A DNA stretch of 64,000 nt from the NCBI GenBank assembly GCA_016785225.1, contig JAFBJZ010000900.1:186001-250000 (forward strand), written 5' to 3'. Positions 26,096-37,315 of the stretch are shown piece after piece. Origin of the DNA: Psettodes erumei. Its lineage: Eukaryota > Chordata > Actinopteri > Pleuronectiformes > Psettodidae. Made by a program: the position numbers and the translations under genes. The notes below the pieces were generated by a model, which ran no database searches, was not told the origin of the DNA, and worked only from the letters and a program-made list of their open reading frames with translations. Each line of letters begins with the position of its first letter. The stretch's first letter is position 1.

Positions 26096-29000
26096 TCACA
26101 ATAAAAATCTTCATATCAGTCAATACAGATAATTATTGATCATTTTAATGACCTCATTATTTTGAACTGAACTCATTCAGTGACTTATTGAGGCCCACGT
26201 GTAAGAGGTAATAATTTTCAATCGGCCGCACTCATTTTCTCACTCCACCCTTCTGTTGTTGTTTGTGCAACTGAACAACACACCTGCTAAATGATTGACT
26301 GTTTGTATGTCACTCATAGTACGCACCATTATCAAGGGACATGATAGGCTGTGTTCACGAGCCAGGGAGGGAGCAAGCTTTGGGTTTGTTTGTGCACCCG
26401 AGGAACCGCTGGAACATATCGCTGTCATTTTATCGTCTATGCCTAAAGTGCATTTTGATATCTTTTTCTGAACCTGCTGATCTATTGAACTCTCCTGCCC
26501 CTAATGGTAACAGGCGGTCCCGGTAGTTGATAATATAATGAGTTGCTCCCTTAGTAAATCAGGTGCTAACTGCCTGCAGATCGTGATTGCAAATTGAATA
26601 AACACTGTGGTGCAAATTTGCCCTGCACTTACATATATGGATTTAGCCCTCACCACACCCACCCTATTTATTACAGGAGCCACTTGCCATACATTAGCTA
26701 TTGGACATGCTTTAGACCGGACAAGATGAATGTAACAACCCACACGCACACACAAACAATTAAACAGACCTACACACTTTCTCCAATTTGCTCTCTCTAG
26801 TTTGAACTTGCTATCCACTGTGCCAAAAACACGTAAAAATGTGTCCAAACACTCATTCTTTCTCTCTCCTGGCCCAGCTCTCTGGAAACTGAACTTGCCA
26901 TTCCTCTGTGCTCACACGCAGACACACACGCGCTCTTTTGCAGGTAGGGTGCATCAATGAGAGACAGAGGGGTCATGCTTCATGCAGCTGTAAGCAGATC
27001 AGTCCTGGCTGGGAGTTCACTGAATCAGGCAGGTATAACTGATCTGACCTGGCACCTGGTGGGCAGTTCGAACAGCCAAGCACATTGCCACAGGGTGAGA
27101 GGGGGAGATGCAAAAATGCAGCGTGATGAGGTGTTGATGAAGTTGTTGTTTGGGTACCAAGTAAAAGAGGAGAGCACATTCTTGAAGCAGCATGCCTGAA
27201 CTGTTACACCCTCTTTCACTAAATGATTACTCATTTGGAAATTCACTACAGTGCAATTGCACGGATAAGCATGCACAGTTACAACCCGAGATGCGGAAGT
27301 GATCGGCGATATCCGCTGCTGTTGTCTTTGAGGACACGCTCAGTTCTCGATGTCACATTGTGCTTACCCTTCTTCCTCCCTTTGAGTCTCTCAAGACTCA
27401 GTTTGTGAAGCAGGGTGCAAGAGTTCGAGTGTGGTTCGATCTGTGCCTTGTACATCTGAGGTGGTGCAACAGGAGAGAGATTTGCAACTAAATGGAAGTT
27501 CCACATGTCCTGCTGCTTTCCTTGTGTAAATGGTATCTTTTGCGAAACAACATACAACGTACAAACAACTTCATAACATTATATGCGTTTGACGTTAAAC
27601 GTCAAATGTGGGTCAGGTGGCATGCAGGGAAGGTGTTACAAACATGTGGAGACAGTTTTATTTTTTCATCCAAGAAACTGTTGATTTATTGCATGTATCC
27701 ATTGCATGTGCAAGTCACCAAATCTAAGAGAATGCAGCTGTGGTGGAGTTATTGAGGAATATATCGGAATATATTTTATTCACAAAAGCTGAGTTACTAA
27801 GCAAAGTAAGTAAGTGAAATATAAAAACCATCATCTTTTATACGGTTCCATATTCAGTACTGAGCAGATGGCTGCACCCATCAAAGCATCCTGTCTCATT
27901 GGAATGTTATCACTGCCGACGTGACTTTCAAAGAAAAGGAAATGCTCTCCCAGAACAACCTTAATTACACGGTCTTAAATCCGCTCATAATGACATTGTT
28001 CGGACAAAGAGTCAAACCATTTATAATAAATTTCTGGGCTCTTTTCTTCCCCAGATACTGATGTAACACACATTTCCAGACACTGTGTGACTTGTTTGTC
28101 TCAAAGAAGGTGCAAAGTTCATCACGTGTCCCTTTGTTACAAAAGAACAGCGTATAGTAACTCATATCCTTTATTAACTGTAATATGTATGCACAATATT
28201 GAATACAGTATATGGTGCACATGCATATCTCTTCTTGCGTCTCATCTGCTCTGTCTCTCTCTCTCTCTCTCTCTCTTCCTCCCTCAACTAACACTACATG
28301 CATTCACCGGCTCCTCTGCACAGCGTCCCTTTCCAAAACTTCATCAAAAAGACCAGCAGAGTTCAACCAGGGGGGCCACAGTGTCACCACAGACCTCCCA
28401 TAAACCAGTGCGGGGCCCAATAGATTACCAGTGACAAACAGAATCAGTCATCCTGAGCAGCCCTTTAATTACTGGGATAAATAATAGATGAACCTACGCG
28501 GCAGACTCACAAGGGTTTATTGCGCCGGCCAGGCTAACTCCATGTTGGACTGCAGAGGGTCAGTAGACACGCTACTGGACCAACAGAAAAAAGTGTTGGC
28601 CATTGTTACATACAGCAAACTGACTGAAAGGACTTGATTAGGGAACTGCTGGGAGACGGGAATAGAGAGTGGGACATAGAATACAGATTGAGAACTTCGT
28701 TTTTCACTAAAGTATTTGATGTAAATTATAATCTGTCAAATTGTCAGTTGTCACACTGATGAATGGGGGCTTTTGACATTCTAAAATGTTTGTTGAAAGT
28801 GCTGGTTGTAAAATATCCATCCAACACAGCGTCTCATAAAGAACTCGATGATATTTGTAATTGCTTGTGCGTTTGAAGCTAAATGTGTTCCTTAGTTTCT
28901 GTCTTCAAACTAAATATGGCCCACATTAGCTGACAACAAAGCACAATATCGGCTTGTCTGGAGCTGGTCATTGTTTCCAATTTCCCGACATTCTGTTGTG

Positions 29001-30599
29001 ATTTGACGAAGCTTCAATCCACATTTAGTAAGTCCAACTGTTGGAAGCGTTTTTATTTTTGCAGCGCTTTCAAAAGTTAGCTTAAATTCAACATGACAGA
29101 TGTAGAAAGAAGCAGAAAAGAAAAGGTGCTTCAGTGCGTGCGGCGTGCGCACGTGCGCGCTGGCGTTTGGATGTCTGTCTTTATGTGTGGTTGCTTCATG
29201 CAAAACATCTCATTATGCGCTTGGTCTGTGCTCACATTGGCACAGGCCACCAGATCTGTTGACAAAAATTGTTTGGTGAGGGTTCCAAGACATGAAAAAT
29301 GAATCTGGACCAAAAAATTTAGATTAACGACTCAAGCAAAGAGCTGGCAAGCCTGAGGGCGGTTGTGGGTAGTTGGAGGGTGGTCGGGAATGGCAGTGGA
29401 TGGGAGTGTTGAAAGAGAAATAAGCCAGAGTGAACATAAGAAGTGGGTTCTTTTTTTTTTCATAAAACATGTTCCAAGAAGGAGAGACAAAAATGGAGCT
29501 AAAAATAGGTAATTACATCTTTAAATCCACCCACTCAGATATGAACTCACTAAACAGATGTGGAAAAAGGCAGAGAGAATAGAAGCAAAGGTACAAAGGA
29601 AGGGTGAAACCTGTGTGAGAGAGATGAATTGATAGAGAATATAATAACAAAGTATCTAGCCCTCAGGCAAAGTGAGTCAGATTCCACATACACACTGTAT
29701 ACATTTCTAAACAGACACAGTTGGGGATGGTGGGGGGCTTATCTATTCCCCAGAGCTCAGCTGGAAAACAACTCATTTTTAAGACCAGCAGTAGGGTTGA
29801 CACTAAAGATTTCATTTGGAACTGAGCACGAACGACAGTTTTCCACAGCGAAACCTTCATTATCAGCTAAGTGTATTTTAGCAACGGAATATTGCCAACA
29901 TTTTGTAATATCAATTCCTGAGAGAATTTAATTTCTTTAAAAATATGATAACCCCTCCTTCCTGCACTCCCTTGAACAAATTTCACATTCAAAAAAGTTG
30001 GCGCCTCATCATCGAGAGTTAAATGGTCATTTTAATTCCCACTGGGGCATTGTGAGAAGTGAAATTGAACGGGCTTCCACCCTGGGGTCCAGATGATTGT
30101 TATTCACTCCACTGCCTTCCGCTATTTCACGCCACAAGGCTGTGGGAGCCCTGCACACAAAGCTGGATAATGTGACTTTTTACAGTATAATTAATTGTAA
30201 ACCATTAACAGGCCAAAAAACAGGTAATTTTAAAAAAAAAATCTGCATGGTAAAGGCAAATAGCTAAATATCCATCAACAGAGGTGGACGCCTGTATGAG
30301 AGAGCAGCCCTCATTGGATACTAATCCTCTTGATGGGTGGAAACATAATCAGATGCGCTTTCTTAGGCTGCTGACTCTGGTGAGGTGGTATGTTCCACCG
30401 TGGGTTTCACCAGTTAGCTGCGCATCCCACAAAAGTGACATGCCGCTCTTCCTGAACATTGAGTTTTTACAGCACTCTCGGCACCAGTGGATTCAATGTG
30501 TATTTTAATTTTGTTAATAATATTTTCTTCAGTAGAAAGCCTGGCTACTGTTTGCCATTTAGCTTACATACATTTATTTAAGTTAAATATTTTGACCTA
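26096..30599. other. Non-coding intron sequence
   Basis: No gene is recognised. It contains an AT-rich block at about 26110-26225 (candidate conserved element), a near-palindrome at 27588-27606, a CT repeat at 28254-28276, and a CpG-rich short stretch at about 29135-29170. Open frames up to 115 codons lack any domain. Confidence 0.62.
28254..28276. repeat. (TC)n microsatellite
   Basis: A perfect CT run of about 23 bases followed by pyrimidine-rich DNA. Confidence 0.95.
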
Positions 30600-30765
30600 T
30601 TGGCTCAAAACAAAGAGCAAAGCAGTAATCATAAGATCGGTCGTTCAATTCCCAGCTCCTCCAGTCTACATGTCAGAGTATCCTTGGACATGACACTGAT
30701 GTATCATCGGTGTGTGAATGAGCTTGAATGATAAAAAAGTGCTGAAAAATAGACATCACTGATTT
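30600..30765 (+). mobile_element. tRNA-derived SINE, copy 2 (truncated and diverged)
   Basis: This is the same family as the copy near 10590. It keeps a B box GTTCAATTCC at 30643-30652, the CCAGCTCCTCCAGTCTACATG block, TATCCTTGGACATGACACTGATG and a GTGTGTGAATGAGCTTGAATGA segment, then AAAAAGTGCTGA. The central CAAGATACTGAACCCCAAA part and the tail are deleted or diverged. It is in the same orientation as copy 1 and as cntnap2. Confidence 0.75.
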
Positions 30766-30914
30766 ACTGCAGGACAAAAACTAGACAAACAATTTGATAT
30801 AACTGAACCTTTGTGAAAATTTTGTGCAGCGTCAGGAAAGTTGTTTGTTATTTGTTCCGAGGAGCAGCGGGGGATCGGTTGAGGAGTCAGTCAAGCTGTA
30901 TGAAAATCAGTTAT

Positions 30915-31008
30915 GTATGTTTGCTGGGTTTTGGGTTTTTTTGGTTTAGTTGTTTTTTTGTTTATTTTAGTTTTTGTTTTTTGGTTTTTTTTGGGGGGGG
31001 GCACTACA
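30915..31008 (+). repeat. T/G-rich low-complexity tract
   Basis: Alternating runs of T and G (for example TTTTTTTGG, then nine consecutive G) extend for almost 95 bases. Probably slippage-derived. Confidence 0.85.
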
Positions 31009-34000
31009 AATTCACATTCAGAGAAAACACATCGAAGTTTTCAGGCATAACCAAATATGAATCTGTGTGTGTGTGTCTGATTGCTGCTTGCTTAGCATGA
31101 AGTAACTGAACAGTAATAGTGAAACTCCATGCCGCCGCTGTTGCATCTTTTATATAAAAGGTGTCTGTTATGTCCTTTGTTCTTCCCCTGAATTGAAAAG
31201 TGAGCTTCGGGCAGCTTTGTGACTGTTCAGCTGACGCTTGTTGCACTGTGATGTGTTCAAAGGCTGTGGGGACTTCCAGCACTTGAAGGTCAATGCTCAT
31301 CAGAGCCTTTTGAATAGAAATCAGTTCCTTCAGTGAAATAGTGTTTAGCAGCTGTTAAAGCTGCCAGCTGCTTAAGATGTGTTTTTCTTCTTTCTTCTAA
31401 AAGGCACATTTACATCAAGTGTCCATGGCTGTCCCGTGTGAATCAAGGGCTTGCACATTTTCAGTGTATTCCCATAGTCAAAGACAACACACTGTAGCGT
31501 GTTCACTTCGCAATTTTGATTTTCAGCTTCTTAAGACAGTGGCTAATGGCAGGAACAACCATCTGTAATGCCAATTAGAGAGGCTGCTGAACATCTGTTA
31601 ATTTGTGTCCTATACCTGTTTGTAAAACCCACCAGGGAGCTGCTGTCATGCAGTTCCAGGTGTACAGGGCAACACGCGTATGCAGCTGCTTGCTTATTAG
31701 TGAATGACCATTTGACCAGTTTTTAAACTCTTTCTTTTTGACCCCACTGAAATGACGAGCGACTTCATATTCTTTTTGAAAACAATTCTGGAAGTTACTT
31801 TAATTAGCCAGGTTGGATGACTGTGCCCAGAATCCGACCTCGCTGCTTTATGCTGACGTACGACAAGACAGTTGAACAAGACAGGAACGATCATTTGGCC
31901 TGGACCGGCACAGATATACTGGGATGTCACTTTTCTGTGGCATTTGTTTGACGCTAATATCATCATCAGAAAATAAATATTTTTGCGCCGTTATTGTTTT
32001 GATGAGAATATTTTTGTCGGCTGTCAAATTACCAAAAATATAAACAGTCCTTAGTTTCCAAACATAATAAGCTGAAAAAATGCAAAACGTTCATTAACTT
32101 TTTTTTATCAAGCAAACAAACTTTTCAATTCTTTCAGGGAATATTAATATTGCATGGTCAAACAATTACCGGTCGGCGGTTAACGGCGGACAACCTGCTG
32201 TAATTCACGCAGCAGATACTGCTCCCCCCACGGCAGAGACCACGCACAGGCTCCCTGGCAGTTTGGGAGTCAGACTCCGTCTCCATGCAACCGTTGGCAC
32301 TTTTGACAGCTTCCACCGTGTTCATGACTGGAGTGGAGAAGAAGCCCCCCCATGTCTCCCATTCAGTTTGGCTGAGGGGACACTGGCACTCCACACACAG
32401 CGGTTTCACAGCCATTAAAAAGAGACGGCAGGATCAGGTCCACGGTCCATTGCTACATCCCCGAATGTGAGTGGGTTGAGTTACACCACTGGTCACCTGA
32501 ATGCTGCACGACTGCCTGACATTATACCATCAGTCGACTGGCTGAGTGATGGGAGTGTCCTCATTGCTCGCTGCTCTTTCAAAATGAATTGTCGCTACTA
32601 CAGCGGTCTTGTGACCACAATATTAAGAGGCAGAAGCAGGTGTGACTTTAGCAGACAGATAAATGTTTCTAATCTAGTGATTTTCAAATGTCCATTGTCT
32701 CAGGCCTTGGTGCCTGTAAGTAGTATTTGGACAATTTGCCTGAAGGGCCAATGTGGCCTTTACGACAGTGCATTAAAGGCGTTCAGGTATGGCAGTTTTT
32801 CGTGTTGCCGTGCCACGCTGGGGATGACAAAATTTAGCTTTTAGCAGTTTGGGATTTTATGACAACCGGTCTTTAGGATGTCATGGATTTCACCCTTGGT
32901 GTATTATGCTCCGTTTGTAACCCAGAGACGTGGCAGAGATGTAATGTCCTTTGAACGGGCTGACCAAACTCTGTCAGAAGCCGGATGACGCATCTCCTGG
33001 TTGCTATTTTTCCACAGCCTAGTTATTTAACTAGCTGGAAATGTCACTAAGAAGGCTTTGGTAGGAAGCCATTTTGCTTTGCTCTCGCCTTCTCTCTTTT
33101 TTTTTTTCCTCCATCTTTTCTAACTCTCTCTCTCCCAGCCTCCCTCGCTGCCCTTACCTGTTTCTCCTCTCTTATCATGCCATCATGCATAAAACTATCT
33201 GTCTCTGGCTCTCAGGGGAACGGGCTGACATTTGCACTCGGATATTGTAGTCATTTACTTGCCCTAAAGTGTCTGAACATACAGAACCTTACTATGCACT
33301 TGAGACTTGGGCAAACATAAGTGTCTGCAGTCTCCCGCTTCAGCCGCGAGTGTCTGACCACGAGGTCTGCATTCATTAACGTTTAGACGCCATGTCCTGG
33401 TCACGTGACACCCAGCAAAGGTCTACAGTGTGTGTGCTGCGGCAGGTGGCATTTAGATATATCACTGAATTATTGATGATTATTGATATATACTGTAGGA
33501 CTGATTCAAATATTAATTAACAACAAAGAAAAACATAAAGGCTGAACAGATTAAAACACATGGGATTTACCTGTGTGGAGAAACCCTGCGCTGCGATTTA
33601 ATCATCTCGAAGCAGTCAATCATTTCAGGCATTCCTTTTACTTTGCTGAAAAATGAAAAAACAGATTTATTGCCAGTAATTTCAAGACTGTAGCCTAAAC
33701 CTAATTCCCTACTCAGCCCTGAAAGTCCAAACATTTAGCAGGGTTTCATGCCATCCTGGTACCGATAACTCTGGCACTGTAATTGAAGTTTTTCTGCAGG
33801 TTCACATATACTTTTATAAATACGATCAAATCAGAGATACAGTATAAAGTTAAAGGCATTCTTCCACTGTTAAGGTTACCATTCACTATTTGTTATTCTT
33901 AAAGTGGCAGTAAGAAATTGTACTCAGTGAAACATAGGCCTTATGTCTGCGAACAAAGACAAGTTCAGGTTCAAGAAGAAGAACATGAGCCACATGTTGA

Positions 34001-34673
34001 AGAAATGCAGCCCATCGTGCGAAACCAAAAACACAAAAAAAAGCCTCATTCTTCGACTCAGACAATGTGGCCGCTTCGCTGCGACAGCAACCAACCTTTC
34101 CCTTTTCACTGCCACGTCCTTGGCGCTTTGTCATCCTCGCATCATCATGACCAGACCGCCATTCCTATTAGCAGAGATCAAAAATGAAATCTTTCCAGGA
34201 AAAAAAAATGACTAACCAGAGAGTTCAAAAGATATTTTAACCTGTTTTTCTTCTTTCTTTATTTGAGTACTGATGCACCTGCACTGCACTGACTCACTGT
34301 TAAACTAAGTGAGGTAACCGCTTATGACAATTACAGACTGTATATTTAGGTTTCTGATTTCGCAGGCAAAACACATCCTCACTCTTGCATTCACACATAA
34401 TGATGGCTGCACCGTTATTATTTCTTCAAAAGCATTAGATTACAGGTATCTTTTGTTAATCATCTTATCACAAAATCCGTTTCACGTAGCAGTTTTACAC
34501 CACCAGAGTGTAAAGAGAGCCCTAAGGAAATAACTGCAGGCTCTGAAGAAATGCTCTATATTTTTCTCCATTCTTCCGTTGCTCTCAAAATCCACTTTTT
34601 CGCCATTAACATCCCTCTCTCATTCCATTCATTCCTTCCCACGCAGCCCGCATTTTGTGCAGCTCTATGGTTA

Positions 34674-34700
34674 TGTGTGTGTGTGTGTGTGTGTGTGTGT
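34674..34700. repeat. (TG)n microsatellite
   Basis: A perfect TG run of 27 bases. Confidence 0.95.
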
Positions 34701-34829
34701 CAGTGTGACCAACATGTTCATGTGCAGCTGGAAGGAGTGATTGCTGAGAAACCTATGGAGACACTCTCCAGACTGGAGCAGCAGGAAAGGCGCTGTTTGT
34801 GCACGTGTGTGAATGAATAAGAGGCAGCC

Positions 34830-35260
34830 CGTGCGCGACAGCATCTGTTTCAGCCCAAGTGCTTCCTGTCTCCGTGGATCAGTGCGGGACGGTTAATGTA
34901 TGGATGCACATGCGTTTCATTAATTAAGCAACAAGAACCATTCGTGAGACACTTGTGCGTGACCTAAAGGTTTCTCCCGATTTCGTGAGCAGATGAAGCT
35001 GCAGGAGAGGTGCACCTGTGGCACGGTTGGGGGGGGCGGGGAAAAGGAGAGAGGCCGAGACACGTGGCTGCGCCGCTCTTGCATAATCCAGTGACATCGG
35101 CTCGTCACCGAGTCCCTCTAAAAGAATCGCACTCCACTGCGTGGCACACAAACAGCTTCATGACAGAGAGAGAGCCAGGCCAACCTCGTTCCATAAGAAG
35201 CAGGTGTCCCTTTCTGCGAGGAGCGGTCGCAGTGGCAGTACCTGCAAGCCCAAATGTCCA
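34830..35260 (+). promoter_or_regulatory. CpG-richer segment with GC box and E-box, possible regulatory element
   Basis: CpG density is visibly higher than in surrounding intron DNA. A GC box GGGGCGGGG lies at 35033-35041 (Sp/KLF-type site) and a canonical E-box CACGTG at 35061-35066. It sits about 2 kb upstream of exon 2. No TATA box or convincing first exon is visible, so an enhancer or a weak alternative promoter are both possible. Sequence-only inference. Confidence 0.3.
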
Positions 35261-37129
35261 CACACGTTATTCTTTGATTCAGGCCAAGTGGGTGCGAGCA
35301 TCATTTTTGTACATCACTGCTCAGTTCTGTGATGGCGAGCTAGTTACCTAATGGTTGCTCTGGGATTTTACAACTCAGTGCGAGGTCAATGTGCCACAGA
35401 CCTCATTACTTTTTGTGTGTTTCTAAAGGTGAACCTGCACGTCCGCGTGTCTGTGGATCCCCTGTCAGATGAAGGGTGATGGGAAATATAGACAGAGGAA
35501 AGCAGCAGACCGTTTTCGCTTCCCTACGGAAACACACACACACACACATTATCAGGCTTTGATGATGTTGTTTTTTTCCCCACTGTGAGCCCACCTGTGA
35601 CACAAAGTAATGTGTCTAACAAGCCGACAGCCCAAGACGCTCTGACGTCCACCCACAGCATACCGCACACAAACATTTCTCTTTGAATCTGACTGTCACA
35701 CACACACACAAACACACACACACTTACATGGTGGGGCATGACAGAGAGCTATTGACTGCCTCTATCTGGCCTGACAGACCATTCACAATTTCTCTCTGTG
35801 TGAAGCCTAATGTACTGGAGGAGGCGAGTGTGTTTTTGTTTGTGGGTATGAGCGAGTGAAAAGGGGCAAATTGAGAGAGAGGACGGAAAGTGGCTTCGTG
35901 ACTGTGTGCATGCGTGTGTGTGCGTGCATGTCAGGAATATATATTTGTGTATTTGTCCGGTGTGATTGTTGCTGCCTTTGTGTGCCTCATATATATGCCA
36001 CTGTAGTCGCCTTCCTGGTTTTCTTTTGAGAGTGCAAGGAGTTTGGGGTTGACACTGAGGTCAGCTTGGATTGAGCAGCACTAGTGCTCCGGCCTTTCTG
36101 ACTATTTTCCTCATGGCTACTCCAAGCCACTGGGTACACAGTTCATCCATCTAGACAGGTGGAAATGTGGAGCTGGACTCGGGTCTGCATGATTACGTTC
36201 AAGGTTATGTGCTGCAGAAAAGGCCTGTTGTGTTCGGCATTACAATGATTTGTATATAGGAGCGCGTTGAAGCTACATTATGCAACCAGCATTCAAGATT
36301 ACAGAATGAGGTAACCAACTCTCACCTGTTGTTGTTTCACTATGGTAAAAATGTGTCTACACAAAAAAAAAAAATCTTGAACTGCCTTCATATTTATTTC
36401 TGATCGTCCACATTTCGAATGGAAGTTCACTTGTTGGGGAATTGTAAAAGCGACCTGGCACTGTGAGGAATCAAGGCAAAAAAAAAAGATCAGAGCCGTG
36501 ACTGTGCAAGGCCTGATGGGATGGGACTGGGCCAGTTCAGGGTTTAACTTATTTTCCATTTCCGTGTCTCTTTTTTATCCATCTTTTCCAAGTCAAGTAT
36601 GCATCTGCATCTGGTTACAAGGCCATATTGCTTGTTATAGTGGATATTTTTTGCATGCCCACTCTTGTAAACTCCATGTTTTTTTGATGCTCCTGTGATT
36701 TAAGTCTGACTTGTCTGACTTAGTTCTTGACCCACACATAGCTTTCCTCAACCACCAGCTCTGCCCATGTCTTGTGAGGATACATGTCTTTAAGACAATG
36801 CAATACATATGAAACCATACGAAAATTACAAGACTTCGTATTTTTCATCTGAGAGTGCCTGTGCTGAGCCGAGGAGATTTCATCCTGGAATTAATTTATT
36901 TAACATTTAATTAACAATGTCGTGATTCAGAATTGCGACTTCAGGGACTTCCCGTGGTGTAGATAAATATATGTTCAACACTGACACGTTTTCTCCAATT
37001 AATTCAAATATACTAATGTTCACTGTGTCTCTTTCACCCTTCGTTCTTCCCATCCCCCTGTCCCATTTTCCCTCTCTGCTACTTTCTCTTTTCTCCTCTC
37101 CCGTGCTCCCTCTCTCATCCATCACTCCT

Positions 37130-37166
37130 TGGCTCTCCGTCTTTCTTTTTCTCCTCTCTCCACAGC
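37130..37166 (+). promoter_or_regulatory. cntnap2: Exon 2 splice acceptor with strong pyrimidine tract
   Basis: The 35 bases before exon 2 are almost all pyrimidine and end CCACAG, a strong 3' splice site. Pyrimidine enrichment continues upstream to about 37020, well beyond the usual tract length. Confidence 0.9.
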
Positions 37167-37276
37167 AAAGTGTGACGAGGCCCTGGCCTCTCCTCTGCCT
37201 CACACGGCCTTCACCAGCTCGTCTGTCTTCTCCAATGGATACGCACCTGGATACGCCAAGCTCAACAGGAGAGGAG
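37166..37276 (+). CDS. cntnap2: cntnap2 exon 2: N-terminal part of the discoidin (F5/8C) domain
   Basis: CNTNAP2 (Caspr2) is a single-pass neuronal adhesion protein of the neurexin superfamily. It binds contactin-2 and helps cluster Kv1 channels at juxtaparanodes. This exon has an AG acceptor at 37164-37165 and a GT donor at 37277-37278, and is 111 bp. It enters with two bases of a split codon (phase 1), reads 36 whole codons and leaves with one base (phase 1). The peptide starts KCDEALASPLPH and ends GYAKLNRRG, which matches the start of the CNTNAP2 discoidin domain. The Cys near the start is expected to form the disulphide that closes the domain. CNTNAP4 and CNTNAP5 diverge in the SPGYAK-type segment, so CNTNAP2 fits best. 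The length equals the human exon 2 (c.98-208) as I recall it. Because 111 is a multiple of three and both ends are phase 1, skipping would keep the frame. Teleost a or b paralogue is undecided. Confidence 0.96.
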
Positions 37277-37283
37277 GTAGACT
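37274..37283 (+). promoter_or_regulatory. cntnap2: Exon 2 splice donor (weak)
   Basis: The junction reads GAG|GTAGAC. It has the invariant GT and a good -1 G, but lacks A at +4 and G at +5, so it pairs poorly with U1 snRNA compared with GTRAGT. A CA repeat begins within ten bases. The exon identity and reading frame make this donor secure despite its weak score. Confidence 0.88.
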
Positions 37284-37315
37284 CACACACACACACGCAC
37301 ACACACACAAACACA
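37284..37315 (+). repeat. CA repeat immediately downstream of the exon 2 donor
   Basis: An interrupted CA repeat begins 7 bases after the donor GT. CA repeats next to 5' splice sites are known binding sites for hnRNP L and can enhance or repress splicing of the adjacent exon. Confidence 0.9.

Larger units (their letters stand above)
30766..37129. other. Non-coding intron sequence up to exon 2
   Basis: No gene is recognised. Notable parts are a GC-richer stretch at 32150-32480 with overlapping open frames on both strands, a polypyrimidine stretch at 33085-33170, a TG microsatellite at 34674-34700, a GC/CpG-richer segment at 34830-35260 and CA-rich tracts at 35532-35548 and 35698-35724. Confidence 0.62.
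1..37165 (+). other. cntnap2: cntnap2 intron 1, 3' portion
   Basis: Everything left of exon 2 is read as intron 1 because exon 2 starts in phase 1 and needs an upstream exon with the signal peptide. I find no exon 1 (an ATG plus hydrophobic leader ending in phase 1 before a GT donor), so the intron exceeds 37 kb. Very long first introns are typical of CNTNAP2. Content is AT-rich non-coding DNA with microsatellites and decayed transposons, annotated separately. Confidence 0.85.

Noticed and set aside
29355..29392. G-quadruplex candidate with four GGG runs
   Set aside because: The loops, at 7, 8 and 5 bases, exceed or touch the usual limit, so folding is doubtful.
1..37165. Search for cntnap2 exon 1 or a signal-peptide exon
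   Set aside because: No ATG plus hydrophobic leader ending in phase 1 before a good donor could be supported. Some hydrophobic frames exist but lack these features.
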